DNA of 55,704 bases from DAOUBA01 sp034432855 (GTDB lineage Bacteria; Chloroflexota; Anaerolineae; B4-G1), in the NCBI GenBank assembly GCA_034432855.1, contig DAOUBA010000210.1:1-55704 (forward strand). Reading direction: 5' to 3'. Below, in pieces: positions 35,852-43,534 of this stretch; position 1 is the stretch's first letter, and the number at the start of each line of letters is the position of its first letter. A program made the position numbers and the translations under genes. The notes under the pieces are model-generated. The model searched no databases, had not been told where the DNA came from, and worked only from the letters and a program-made list of their open reading frames with translations.

Positions 35852-36496
35852 CTACGGATAACTGATGCCATAGGCACGGTTCTCGACGCGACCGGCCGCC
35901 AGCCCACGCCAGCGGCGTGTGGGCCGGGCATCCAGCAACCGAAAGCCCAGGGTCTCGTACAGGTGGCAGGCGGCCTGGTTGTGATCGGTCGTGAGCAGAT
36001 GCACGCCGCTGACGCCCGTCGCCCAGAACTGCGCCAGGGAGGCTTCCAGAAGCGCCCGGCCGATTCCCCGCCCTCGCGCGGAAGCGGCCACGCTGATGTG
36101 GAGGTGACCGGGATATTGTTCGAGCGAGACGGCCGGGACGGAACGTTCCAGGTAATCCTGCATTATGCACAACGCGTGGTGTAGCGTCTTTTTCCCCACG
36201 CGGTAGTGTCCCCGCAACACCCTGCTCAGCACCACCGGCAGGATGCGAGCACGGAATATGTGCATACGCCGCTGGCTATCACCGCAGCCCATCACGTAGC
36301 CCACCACGTTTCCGCCGACTTTTGCCACCCAGAGACGCTCTGGCTCATAGTCGGTATAGTAGGCTGCAAACGCCGCGCCATACAGCCTGCGGTCGTCGAG
36401 GAATGCCTCCACCGGCTCGCCGAAGAAGGCCGTGTCGGCTGCCAGCCTCCAGACGGCTTCTCGGTCTCTTGGATGGTAGCGGCGGATTTGAAACAT
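35852..36496 (-). CDS. GNAT family N-acetyltransferase
   Basis: A 214-residue acetyl-CoA-dependent transferase. FQIRRYHPRDREAVWRL at the N-terminus, LWVAKVGGNVVGYVMG in the middle strands, HISVAASARGRGIGRALLEA with the acetyl-CoA loop (RGRGIG) and HLYETLGFRLL at the C-terminus fit the GNAT fold. The substrate may be a small amine or a protein N-terminus; nothing decides this. A segment rich in basic and hydrophobic residues (about 80-115: FRARILPVVLSRVLRGHY) is an insertion relative to the minimal fold. The gene ends at the 8-bp target duplication of a MITE, so its stop codon now sits at the insertion junction. ATG 36496 starts 28 bases after the PIG-L gene. Confidence 0.85.
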   Translation of the reverse strand: MFQIRRYHPRDREAVWRLAADTAFFGEPVEAFLDDRRLYGAAFAAYYTDYEPERLWVAKVGGNVVGYVMGCGDSQRRMHIFRARILPVVLSRVLRGHYRVGKKTLHHALCIMQDYLERSVPAVSLEQYPGHLHISVAASARGRGIGRALLEASLAQFWATGVSGVHLLTTDHNQAACHLYETLGFRLLDARPTRRWRGLAAGRVENRAYGISYP

Positions 36497-36524
36497 GGGC
36501 CTTCCCAGTTGGTGCCTGGCGGCA

Positions 36525-38063
36525 CTACGGGTAGGAGAAGCCGAGCTGTTCCAGGGGATTCTCTTCCAGGCGGACGAGGTACCAGGCCGTGCGGTCGAGT
36601 TCGATGCGCTGGCGCGTCGTGGCCATCAGTGCCAATAGGTCGGGATACCCCAGTTCATCCAGGTGAAGGCGGTACCAGACCGTGTGGCCGTACGCCAGGA
36701 CTTCTTCCGTGCTCGTCCGTCCGTAGCGGCCATGCCACGCCGTCGTGCTCTCCGGCGCAAACGCCCGCACGTAGAGGTTGTACTCGTAAGCGCGGCTGGC
36801 ATGCCCACGCAAGTCCAGCGCTACCCACACGGTGTTGCCCAGGCGGACCACACGCAAGCCGGTGATGTCGCCTCCGCTGCGCACGCGGCGCAGAAGGCTA
36901 TCGCTCGTAGGATCCAGACGTGCTGGCAGTGAGGAGTCATCCATAACCGGCGGAGCGCCGTCAACATCGGGAAAGGATCCGGTCTCCAGGACACCTAACG
37001 CAATGACGTCATCTATCGCCATATACAACTCATTCTGACGCACGAAACTGTTCAGATACGCGCTCAATATCCGCTGTTGAGAGGTATAGGCGGCTACAGC
37101 CTTGCGCTTGACCGAAATTTCTTCCGGGGATAGCCGCCACACATACCATTCGCCGATGTCTTCGAGCCGGCGCGGCGGGCGCAGGGACGCCCCCGGCCTC
37201 AGGCCGTAAGGCTGGGGATACAGGGCGCCGTAGTGGATCAGGTAGCCCAACAATTGCGGATAAAAGTCCGGGTCTGCGGCTTTCTCCATTTCCACTGCGA
37301 GGAGGATAAATGCACTCAACACGGCGTGATCGGGATGCGTGTCGTTCGGATGAGGCATCACGACCAGGTCGGGGCGTTCTATCGCCAGAATAGCGCGCAG
37401 GGTATCCAGCGACGCCTCTCCGCTGTACGGAGCATCCGGGCGGAAAGCACGCGGGTACTCGATCCGCTCACGCTTCGTGTAGGGCGAGCGGTAAGGGGTT
37501 TCGTTGCTCCAATGATCCCACCACAGCGCAGCCAGGCCACGCTCGGCATAAGCCAGGAACGTGACGTCATCGGCATCCAATCCCGATATGGCGAGCGCGT
37601 TCAGCGATTCCTGCTGGCGCCGCTCTCCCATCGTAACATAGTCTTCCGGTCTGAGAACTGGGCGGCGAAATTCGGCCATCGTGGCATTGCGGTAGCCGTC
37701 CCCGGCGGTCACGACAGCCACGTGGACGTGCATCCCCTGCCGCAGCGCAGCCTGGATCAACCCTCCCGCTCCCAGGGCTTCGTCGTCGCAATGGGGGGCG
37801 AAGACCAGCAGACGGCCATAGCCCTCGAGCGAGAGCACCGGGTACGCCTCTAGCGGCCGGTTGGAACTCGCCAGGTAGCGCTCGTAATTCATCCCGCCTG
37901 CCGTCACTAGGAGGACGAGCACAAGGCCACCGGCGCGCAGCCAGCGAGTGCGCAAGGCGCGACCTGCTGCTCGCCGTGTGACGCTCCAAACCGCGCCAAG
38001 CCAGCGGGTGACGATTCCGACACTTGTTCGCATCCGTGTGCTGAGACTGTATCCCGATCTCAC
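36525..38063 (-). CDS. Membrane-anchored PIG-L family deacetylase
   Basis: About 512 residues. A basic N-terminus and one membrane segment (about 45-60, GLVLVLLVTAGG) anchor the protein; the PIG-L/LmbE domain follows with the zinc motif APHCDDEALG and the HPNDTHPDH motif. The C-terminal 150 residues form an additional beta-rich part (ALDLRGHASRAYEYNLYVRA). Enzymes of this fold deacetylate N-acetylglucosamine-containing compounds such as GlcNAc-PI, GlcNAc-inositol or bacillithiol precursors. GTG 38063 after GGAGG with seven bases of spacing is my choice; ATG 38033 and GTG 38081 are alternatives. The gene is divergent from the SPT-like gene, which is 146 bases away. Confidence 0.87.
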   Translation of the reverse strand: MRSGYSLSTRMRTSVGIVTRWLGAVWSVTRRAAGRALRTRWLRAGGLVLVLLVTAGGMNYERYLASSNRPLEAYPVLSLEGYGRLLVFAPHCDDEALGAGGLIQAALRQGMHVHVAVVTAGDGYRNATMAEFRRPVLRPEDYVTMGERRQQESLNALAISGLDADDVTFLAYAERGLAALWWDHWSNETPYRSPYTKRERIEYPRAFRPDAPYSGEASLDTLRAILAIERPDLVVMPHPNDTHPDHAVLSAFILLAVEMEKAADPDFYPQLLGYLIHYGALYPQPYGLRPGASLRPPRRLEDIGEWYVWRLSPEEISVKRKAVAAYTSQQRILSAYLNSFVRQNELYMAIDDVIALGVLETGSFPDVDGAPPVMDDSSLPARLDPTSDSLLRRVRSGGDITGLRVVRLGNTVWVALDLRGHASRAYEYNLYVRAFAPESTTAWHGRYGRTSTEEVLAYGHTVWYRLHLDELGYPDLLALMATTRQRIELDRTAWYLVRLEENPLEQLGFSYP

Positions 38064-38127
38064 AACGTAGCCTCCGGCCACAATCGAACGTAGGAGCGGG
38101 GTGACCCCGCCCTACATGCATGCGAGC

Positions 38128-38156
38128 TTGGATTATATGCGAACTTGGACTATAAT
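38128..38156 (+). promoter_or_regulatory. Promoter with imperfect direct repeat upstream of the SPT-like gene
   Basis: TTGGAT, 17 bases, TATAAT. The region holds two 18-base imperfect copies (GCGAGCTTGGATTATAT and GCGAACTTGGACTATAAT), one covering each promoter box, spaced two helical turns apart; this may be an operator. Confidence 0.55.
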
Positions 38157-38209
38157 ATACTACCCACTGCCGAATTGTGCAAGTCTGCCTGATCAAGGAG
38201 GGTGATCCG

Positions 38210-39472
38210 ATGGCTGTTTCCGACTGGACCTTACTACCGCCTGTCGAGAGATTGCGTATGGCTGCAACCAAAATCAAGGAGGATATGCCAATGGATGTTT
38301 TCGCAAAGTGCCGGGCCTTCACCGAAGCAAAGGAGGCCAAGGCAGTCGGCCTTTACCCGTACTTCATTCCTCTCTCCGATACAGAGGCTACCGAGGTCAC
38401 CGTTGACGGTCATCGCCTGATCATGATCGGCTCGAACAACTACCTGGGCTTGACCACGCACCCCAAAGTGCGGCAGGCGGCCATCGAGGCGACGAAGCGC
38501 TATGGCACCAGTTGCACCGGCTCGCGCTTCCTCAACGGCACGCTGGAACTGCACCTGGAACTGGAGCGGCGGCTGGCCGAATACGTCGGGACGGAGGCGG
38601 CGCTGGTCTTTTCCACCGGCTATCAGACCAACGTGGGCACCATCTCGGCGCTGGTGGGGCGAGGCGATTTCGTGGTCACCGACAAGGACGACCACGCCAG
38701 CATCGTAGATGGCTGCCGGCTGGCGTTCGGCGAGACGCGCCGTTTCAACCACAGCGATATGGAGCACCTGGAGCGAGTGCTGGCCGGGTTGCCGGATGAG
38801 GCAGGCCGGCTGGTGGTGGTGGACGGCGTCTTTAGCATGGGCGGCGACATTGCGCCGCTGCCGGAGATCGTCGCCCTGTGCCAAAAATATAGCGCGCGGC
38901 TGATGGTGGATGACGCCCACGCGATCGGCGTGTTGGGCGGCGGGCGTGGCACGGCGGCCCACTTTGGGCTCACCGACCAGGTGGACCTGACGATGGGCAC
39001 CTTCAGCAAGTCCTTCGCCAGCCTGGGTGGGTTCATCGCCGGGGCCGAGGACGTAGTCCATTACATCCAGCATTATGCCCGCTCGATCATCTTTAGCGCC
39101 AGCATTCCGCCAGCCAACGCTGCAGCGGCGCTGGCGGCGTTGGAGGTGATGCAGGAAGAGCCGGAGCGCATCGAAAGGGTCAACCAGATCGGCGAGCGTA
39201 TGCGCAACGAGTACCGTCGCCTGGGGTTCAACGTAGGCAACAGCGCGACGCCGATCGTTCCGATCATCATCGGCGATAACATGCGCACTTTCATAGCCTG
39301 GAAGATGCTCTACGAAGCCGGCGTTTACACCAACCCGGTGATCCCGCCCGCCGTCCCGCCGGAACTCTCGCTTCTGCGCACCAGTTACATGGCCACACAT
39401 ACCGATGAGCAACTCGACCGCGTGCTGGAAACATTCGAGCGGGTGGGTAAGGCGTTGGGACTGATTGGGTGA
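38210..39472 (+). CDS. Serine palmitoyltransferase-like alpha-oxoamine synthase
   Basis: A 420-residue PLP enzyme of the alpha-oxoamine synthase family. GLYPYFIPL and GSNNYLGLTTHPKVR precede TGSRFLNGTLELHLELE; the aldimine Lys267 lies in GTFSKSFASLGGF; the C-terminal end has PVIPPAVPPE and MATHTDEQLDR. By memory this matches the serine palmitoyltransferases of Bacteroidetes more closely than KBL or BioF, particularly in the GLYPYF and MATHT segments. SPT condenses serine with palmitoyl thioester to 3-ketosphinganine in sphingolipid synthesis. ATG 38210 follows AAGGAGGGTG. KBL (threonine degradation) or BioF remain alternatives; no tdh or bio genes are near. Confidence 0.8.
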   Translation: MAVSDWTLLPPVERLRMAATKIKEDMPMDVFAKCRAFTEAKEAKAVGLYPYFIPLSDTEATEVTVDGHRLIMIGSNNYLGLTTHPKVRQAAIEATKRYGTSCTGSRFLNGTLELHLELERRLAEYVGTEAALVFSTGYQTNVGTISALVGRGDFVVTDKDDHASIVDGCRLAFGETRRFNHSDMEHLERVLAGLPDEAGRLVVVDGVFSMGGDIAPLPEIVALCQKYSARLMVDDAHAIGVLGGGRGTAAHFGLTDQVDLTMGTFSKSFASLGGFIAGAEDVVHYIQHYARSIIFSASIPPANAAAALAALEVMQEEPERIERVNQIGERMRNEYRRLGFNVGNSATPIVPIIIGDNMRTFIAWKMLYEAGVYTNPVIPPAVPPELSLLRTSYMATHTDEQLDRVLETFERVGKALGLIG

Positions 39473-39478
39473 TGGGGT

Positions 39479-39718
39479 ATGCCGTTATACGAATACCGTT
39501 GTCCGGATTGTGGGGCGGATTTCGACGCGCTGCGAGGGATGGCGGACGCCGATCGGCCTATCACCTGCCCAAAATGCGGCAGCCAGAACGCACGCCGCGC
39601 GATCTCGCTGTTCTCGGCGATCGGGGGTGGGAAGGTGATCGCCGGGACGGGAGCAGGAGCCTCATGCGGCTCCTGCTCGGCGACCTCGTGCGCGACCTGC
39701 GCGTCCCGCCCGCGCTAG
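39479..39718 (+). CDS. FmdB-family zinc ribbon protein
   Basis: A 79-residue protein: MPLYEYRCPDCGADFDAL and CPKCGSQNARR give the FmdB/CxxC-CxxC zinc ribbon, followed by a Gly/Ser-rich tail with four further cysteines (CGSCSATSCATC). Small regulators of this family are widespread and mostly without known target; the type member regulates formamidase in methylotrophs. It begins a few bases after the SPT-like gene and is probably cotranscribed. About 145 bases without a gene follow, containing a dispersed repeat (39761-39783). Confidence 0.9.
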   Translation: MPLYEYRCPDCGADFDALRGMADADRPITCPKCGSQNARRAISLFSAIGGGKVIAGTGAGASCGSCSATSCATCASRPR

Positions 39719-39863
39719 GTCGCTCCCCGGTCTCAAACATCGTAGGAGGACTCTCCGGAGCCCGAAGCGGCGTCAGAGACGCCTATGTGGTGTTTGTCGG
39801 GAACTGAACGGTGCTGGCGCAACAGCGGGCCGCTGCTGGTGACGGCAGCGGCTTTTGACATCC

Positions 39864-40568
39864 TCAACCGGGGCGCCGGCTGCTTTCCCACTCGCGGATC
39901 ACGTCTCTGATGAGCGCCCGCGCCTGGGGGTCCGGAACATCATCCACGCTCTTGTAGGTGTACAGGCCCACGTGGATGCGCAGGCTGCCGTCTTCGTGAG
40001 TGCTCAGGCGCACCTTCTCCTTCAGCAAGTCGGGCCACCGTTCCAGCCGCTGCTGGATCAGGTCGTTGATCTCCTCGGCAGGAGTGCGCAGCGGGGCTAC
40101 TCTGGACGGCCTGGGCGGTAGCCCGGTCGCCTTCCCGGTGGAGAACAGTTCTGCCTGGCGCAACTGCTCCAGGAAAGCCGCTTCGTCTGCGGTGGACTTT
40201 TGAGGAGCGGGTTGGGATGCTGCTGGTGTCACCGTGGGCAGCAAGCCTTTGGCAAAATCCAGCACCGCCTTGATCGCCTCGGTGGTCTCGATCCCCATCT
40301 GCGGGTCGGGGATCTCCTGGATGTGGCGGAAGGGCCGGCCCTGCACGAAGACGGTCAGGTTGTCCTTTTTGCGCGAGACGCGCAGCAATTCTTGCTCCTC
40401 CGCCGGCGCAGGGCCTTGTAGCGGCGCAGAAGTACGGCGGCGGCTTGCCTTCCCTCCTCCACCGCCGGCGCCGCTGAGGATGAAGAAGAGACTCGCCAAC
40501 ATGGCGCCGGCGATGACCGAGGAGATCGCCACGAGGACGAGAAACACTACCGGAGATGTATTGGCCAT
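39864..40568 (-). CDS. Unknown single-pass membrane protein
   Basis: A 234-residue protein with one N-terminal hydrophobic segment (TSPVVFLVLVAISSVIAGA onwards, about 4-30) and a cytoplasmic or extracytoplasmic part made of a Gly/Ser/Arg linker, a short folded region (DNLTVFVQGRPFRHIQEI), a Pro/Ala/Gln-rich stretch and a second folded region near the C-terminus (LRIHVGLYTYKSVDDVPDPQ). I do not recognize the family. ATG 40568 has AAGGTGA upstream; a longer frame to 40601 has no basis. It is on minus between the FmdB and HicB-like genes, convergent with the former. Confidence 0.65.
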   Translation of the reverse strand: MANTSPVVFLVLVAISSVIAGAMLASLFFILSGAGGGGGKASRRRTSAPLQGPAPAEEQELLRVSRKKDNLTVFVQGRPFRHIQEIPDPQMGIETTEAIKAVLDFAKGLLPTVTPAASQPAPQKSTADEAAFLEQLRQAELFSTGKATGLPPRPSRVAPLRTPAEEINDLIQQRLERWPDLLKEKVRLSTHEDGSLRIHVGLYTYKSVDDVPDPQARALIRDVIREWESSRRPG

Positions 40569-40681
40569 AATCACCTTGATGATACCACAGAAAGCCCGCA
40601 CTGTCTATGGGACAAAAGTCGTGGGATAGCGTTTTCGCCAACCTGCGGTATAATACGGCATGTAACCCACAGGAGGTCCAG

Positions 40682-40840
40682 ATGACACGCGAGTTTACAG
40701 TGATCATCGAACAAGATGAGGACGGCTATTACGTTGCCAGCGTTCCTGAGTTGAGGGGCTGTCATACCCAAGCGTATTCGCTGGACGAACTTGTGGAGCG
40801 TGTGCGCGAAGCGATTCCGCTGTGTCTGGAGTTGTTGTAG
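40682..40840 (+). CDS. Short HicB-like protein, orphan
   Basis: Only 52 residues: REFTVIIEQDEDGYYVASVPELRGCHTQ and SLDELVERVREAI are the partial RNase H-like fold of HicB antitoxins; the C-terminal strand and DNA-binding helix usual in longer members are absent and the reading ends at CLELL. ATG 40682 has AGGAGG eight bases upstream. No HicA toxin is adjacent; instead the chelatase gene starts nine bases later, with its ribosome binding site overlapping this gene's stop. It may be a solitary HicB or the relic of a toxin-antitoxin pair. Confidence 0.75.
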   Translation: MTREFTVIIEQDEDGYYVASVPELRGCHTQAYSLDELVERVREAIPLCLELL

Positions 40841-40848
40841 GAGTTCGC

Positions 40849-42912
40849 ATGCCTCCTATTTTTCCCTTCACTGCCATCGTCGGGCAAGAGCGCATGAAAC
40901 GCGCGCTGGTCCTCAACGCCATCCACCCGCAGATCGGGGGGGTGCTCATCCGCGGCGAGCGCGGCACGGCCAAGTCCACCGCCGCCCGCGCGCTGGCTGC
41001 GCTCTTGCCGGAGATCGAAGTCGTCGCCGACTGCCATTTCGGCTGCGATCCGCACCAACCAGCGATCTGGTGCACCGAGTGCCGCGAGCGGGCCGAGGCG
41101 GGAGAAGAGTTGCCCCGCGCCCGGCGGCGCACCCGCTTCGTGGATTTGCCCGTCAGCGCGACCGAGGACCGCGTTGTGGGCACGCTCGATATCGAGCGCG
41201 CTATCCAGAAAGGCGAACGGCGCTTTGAACCAGGAGTGCTCGCAGCGGCCAACCGTGGCGTTCTCTACGTGGACGAGGTCAACCTGTTGGATGACCACGT
41301 CGTGGACATCTTGCTCGACGCGGCGGCGATGGGCATCAACGTCGTCGAGCGTGAGAGCATCTCCTTCAGCCATCCCGCCCGCTTTATTCTCATCGGCACG
41401 ATGAACCCGGAGGAGGGCGACCTGCGCCCGCAACTGCTCGACCGCTTCGCACTGTGTGTGGATATGCAGGGTATCCGCGACCCTGCTGCGCGCGTGGCGA
41501 TCATCGAGCGCAACCTGGCCTTCGAGAGCGACCCTGAGGGCTTTAGCGCCGAGTGGGCGCCTCGCGAGCAGGCGCTCTCGGACGAGATCGCCCGCGCCCG
41601 TGACCTGCTGCCCCAGGTCAGGCACACCCAGGGCGACCTGGCCGCCATCGCCGCGATGATGAGCCAACTGGGCGTAGACGGCCACCGCGCCGACTTGGTG
41701 GTGCTCAAGACCGCTCGCGCCCACGCCGCTTTCGAGGGGCGCACCCGCGTCAGCGACCGCGACATCCTCCTTGCGGCAGAACTCGCGCTGCCCCACCGCC
41801 TCAAGCGCCACCCGCTACAAGAGGTGACAGAGATCACGACGGATGACCTCGCGGGGCGGCTGGCCGAGGCCCGTGCTCAGAATCCTTATGAAGCCAAGAG
41901 CGAGGAGCAGGAAGAAGGCGCGATCGAAGCAGCCAGTAAAAAAAAAGTAGCGGATCGCCCTGAAGAGGCTGAAGGCCCGGCCGAGCAGCCGCGGGGGGCG
42001 CGGGAACCCGTGCTTCAGAGCATCCCCCAGTGGCCCTCGGATGGGCGCTGGTGGGAAGGCGGCGACAAAGTCGCTGCGGGCGAAGCCTTTGCACCACGCC
42101 GCCTGGACACGCCGCTCGACCGGCTGACCCGCACCGGTCACGGTCGCCGCAGCCAGACCCGTACGGACCAGAAGCGTGGCCGCTACATCCAGGCCCGCCC
42201 CTCTCCTGGCGACGTGAGCGACCTGGCGTTCGACGCCACGCTGCGCGCCGCCGCCCCATATCAGCAGAAACGCCGGTGTAGGGATGGCCCCGCGTTGGCA
42301 CTCAGGCCCGACGATTACCACCGCAAAGTGCGCGTGCGCCGCGCCGCCAATCTGGTGCTATTCGTTGTGGATGCCTCCTGGTCAATGGCCGTGGCCGAGC
42401 GCATGCAGGCGACCAAGGGGGCCGTGATGTCGCTGCTGACCGATGCCTATCAACGGCGCGACCGTGTGGGGCTGGTCGTCTTCCAGAAGAACGCCGCGCG
42501 CGTCGTGCTCCCGCCTACCAACAGCGTCGAACTGGCACGGCGGGCGCTCACCGACATCCCCGTGGGCGGTAAGACCCCCCTCTCCGCCGGCCTGCAGACC
42601 GCCTACGAGGTCATCACCCGCGAACTCCGCCAGCACCCCGACCTGATGCCGCTGATGGTGCTGCTGACCGACGGCGCCGGCAACGTCTCGATGACCAATC
42701 TGCCGCCGCAGGAGGAAGCCGCCCGCATCGCCGAAGCCTTCCCACAGGCCCACATCCGCTCGGTGGTGATCAACATGGAGCACGAGGCCTTCGACCAGGG
42801 GCTGGCGCAGGCGCTGGCCGACCGGCTGGAGGCCCCCTGCTACACGCTGACCGAGTTGAAGGCCGAGGTGCTGCTACGCACAGTGCGCCAGGAACTGGCG
42901 GAGCAGGTGTAG
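40849..42912 (+). CDS. Fused AAA/VWA magnesium-cobalt chelatase subunit (ChlI-ChlD type)
   Basis: A 687-residue protein. The N-terminal AAA module has Walker A GERGTAKST (36-44), a cysteine cluster (CHFGCDP and WCTECR), Walker B VLYVDEVNLLDD and IGTMNPEEGDLRPQLLDRF with the sensor. A charged linker (about 345-420) joins it to a C-terminal VWA domain with MIDAS residues DASWS, TPLSAG and LTDGAG. This fused form is the ATPase part of putative cobaltochelatase or magnesium chelatase, which drives metal insertion by a CobN/ChlH-type subunit into a tetrapyrrole. No large subunit is in view, so the metal is uncertain. ATG 40849 follows AGGAG; a strong terminator follows the gene. Confidence 0.9.
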   Translation: MPPIFPFTAIVGQERMKRALVLNAIHPQIGGVLIRGERGTAKSTAARALAALLPEIEVVADCHFGCDPHQPAIWCTECRERAEAGEELPRARRRTRFVDLPVSATEDRVVGTLDIERAIQKGERRFEPGVLAAANRGVLYVDEVNLLDDHVVDILLDAAAMGINVVERESISFSHPARFILIGTMNPEEGDLRPQLLDRFALCVDMQGIRDPAARVAIIERNLAFESDPEGFSAEWAPREQALSDEIARARDLLPQVRHTQGDLAAIAAMMSQLGVDGHRADLVVLKTARAHAAFEGRTRVSDRDILLAAELALPHRLKRHPLQEVTEITTDDLAGRLAEARAQNPYEAKSEEQEEGAIEAASKKKVADRPEEAEGPAEQPRGAREPVLQSIPQWPSDGRWWEGGDKVAAGEAFAPRRLDTPLDRLTRTGHGRRSQTRTDQKRGRYIQARPSPGDVSDLAFDATLRAAAPYQQKRRCRDGPALALRPDDYHRKVRVRRAANLVLFVVDASWSMAVAERMQATKGAVMSLLTDAYQRRDRVGLVVFQKNAARVVLPPTNSVELARRALTDIPVGGKTPLSAGLQTAYEVITRELRQHPDLMPLMVLLTDGAGNVSMTNLPPQEEAARIAEAFPQAHIRSVVINMEHEAFDQGLAQALADRLEAPCYTLTELKAEVLLRTVRQELAEQV

Positions 42913-42937
42913 AAGACGCGTTCCCATCCCCAAAACA

Positions 42938-42982
42938 AGAACCGTGCGCTGTGGATCGTTCCAGTCGCGCACGGTTCTCTTT
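42938..42982 (+). terminator. Rho-independent terminator after the chelatase gene
   Basis: Perfect 12-base arms AGAACCGTGCGC and GCGCACGGTTCT (42938-42949, 42967-42978) followed by CTTT. It ends the plus-strand transcript. Confidence 0.85.
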
Positions 42983-43071
42983 GCTGTATGGGATGGCGCT
43001 CTCGAAACGCCATCGATTATCAGTAGCCGTTAGCGTACGATATCGTCTCCTCCAATGTGGCCTGTTGCCAC

Positions 43072-43094
43072 AAAAGCCCGCCTGCTACAGCGGG
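43072..43094 (-). terminator. Terminator overlapping the stop codon of the second cold-shock gene
   Basis: On minus: CCCGCTGTAGCAGGCGGG followed by CTTTTG. The 5' arm begins in the last codons and the TAG stop lies in the loop. Confidence 0.75.
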
Positions 43095-43297
43095 ACGACC
43101 TGGGTGGCCTGCAGACCCTTCGGGCCATGCTCCACGGTGAACTCGACCCGCTGGCCCTCGTTGAGTGTCTTGTAACCCTCGTCGCTCACGATGGCCGAGA
43201 AGTGAACGAACACGTCGTCACCCTGGTCGCGCTTGATGAAGCCGTAGCCCTTGGCGTTGCTGAACCACTTGACCGTTCCAGTTTCTCTCTCGCTCAC
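43085..43297 (-). CDS. Cold-shock domain protein (CspA family), second copy
   Basis: A 70-residue minimal CSP: GTVKWFSNAKGYGFI with RNP1, DVFVHFSAI with RNP2, and FTVEHGPKGLQATQVV. It lacks the C-terminal tail of the copy at 19929-20174 and is nearer to the standard form. GTG 43297 is the start; the ribosome binding site GGAG lies nine bases upstream, and an ATG directly after it begins a three-codon frame (M-R-K) whose TGA overlaps this GTG. The promoter at 43433-43461 implies a leader of about 130 nt, a length usual for cold-regulated csp genes. Confidence 0.93.
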   Translation of the reverse strand: MSERETGTVKWFSNAKGYGFIKRDQGDDVFVHFSAIVSDEGYKTLNEGQRVEFTVEHGPKGLQATQVVPL

Positions 43298-43432
43298 TTT
43301 CTCATACTCCTTACCTGGGATGTTGCTGTAGGCCGAGGTGGTTCAGAGGAGACGAATAGCCAAACCGCCCGGGCTCCGCAAGCCGGGGCGGATGAATATC
43401 GCTGCCTGAACTTACTGCGTCCTACAAGGTAA

Positions 43433-43461
43433 ACTATATCACGTTTGCCGCCAAACGTCAA
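43433..43461 (-). promoter_or_regulatory. Promoter of the second cold-shock gene
   Basis: On minus: TTGACG, 17 bases, TATAGT, giving a leader of about 130 nt before the GTG at 43297. The leader holds a GC-rich inverted repeat (CGCCCCGGCTTG and GCCCGGGCGG). Confidence 0.65.
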
Positions 43462-43475
43462 ATCAGATACCCGCC

Positions 43476-43504
43476 TTGCTCCTTTTGCCCTTCTGCGGTA
43501 CAAT
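43476..43504 (+). promoter_or_regulatory. Promoter of the PHP phosphoesterase gene
   Basis: TTGCTC, 17 bases, TACAAT, 30 bases upstream of the ATG at 43535. It lies back to back with the cold-shock promoter on the other strand. Confidence 0.5.
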
Positions 43505-43534
43505 CGCTCCAATTTCCCCATACAGGTTTTCCCT

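Noticed and set aside
36525..38063. Mycothiol or bacillithiol synthesis, from the PIG-L deacetylase and the DUF3090 trio
   Set aside because: No MshA, MshC, MshD or Bsh ligase is present, and the PIG-L protein is membrane-anchored with an extra domain.
37567..38340. A 257-codon minus-strand frame overlapping the PIG-L gene and the SPT-like gene start
   Set aside because: It conflicts with two well-supported genes and carries no motif.
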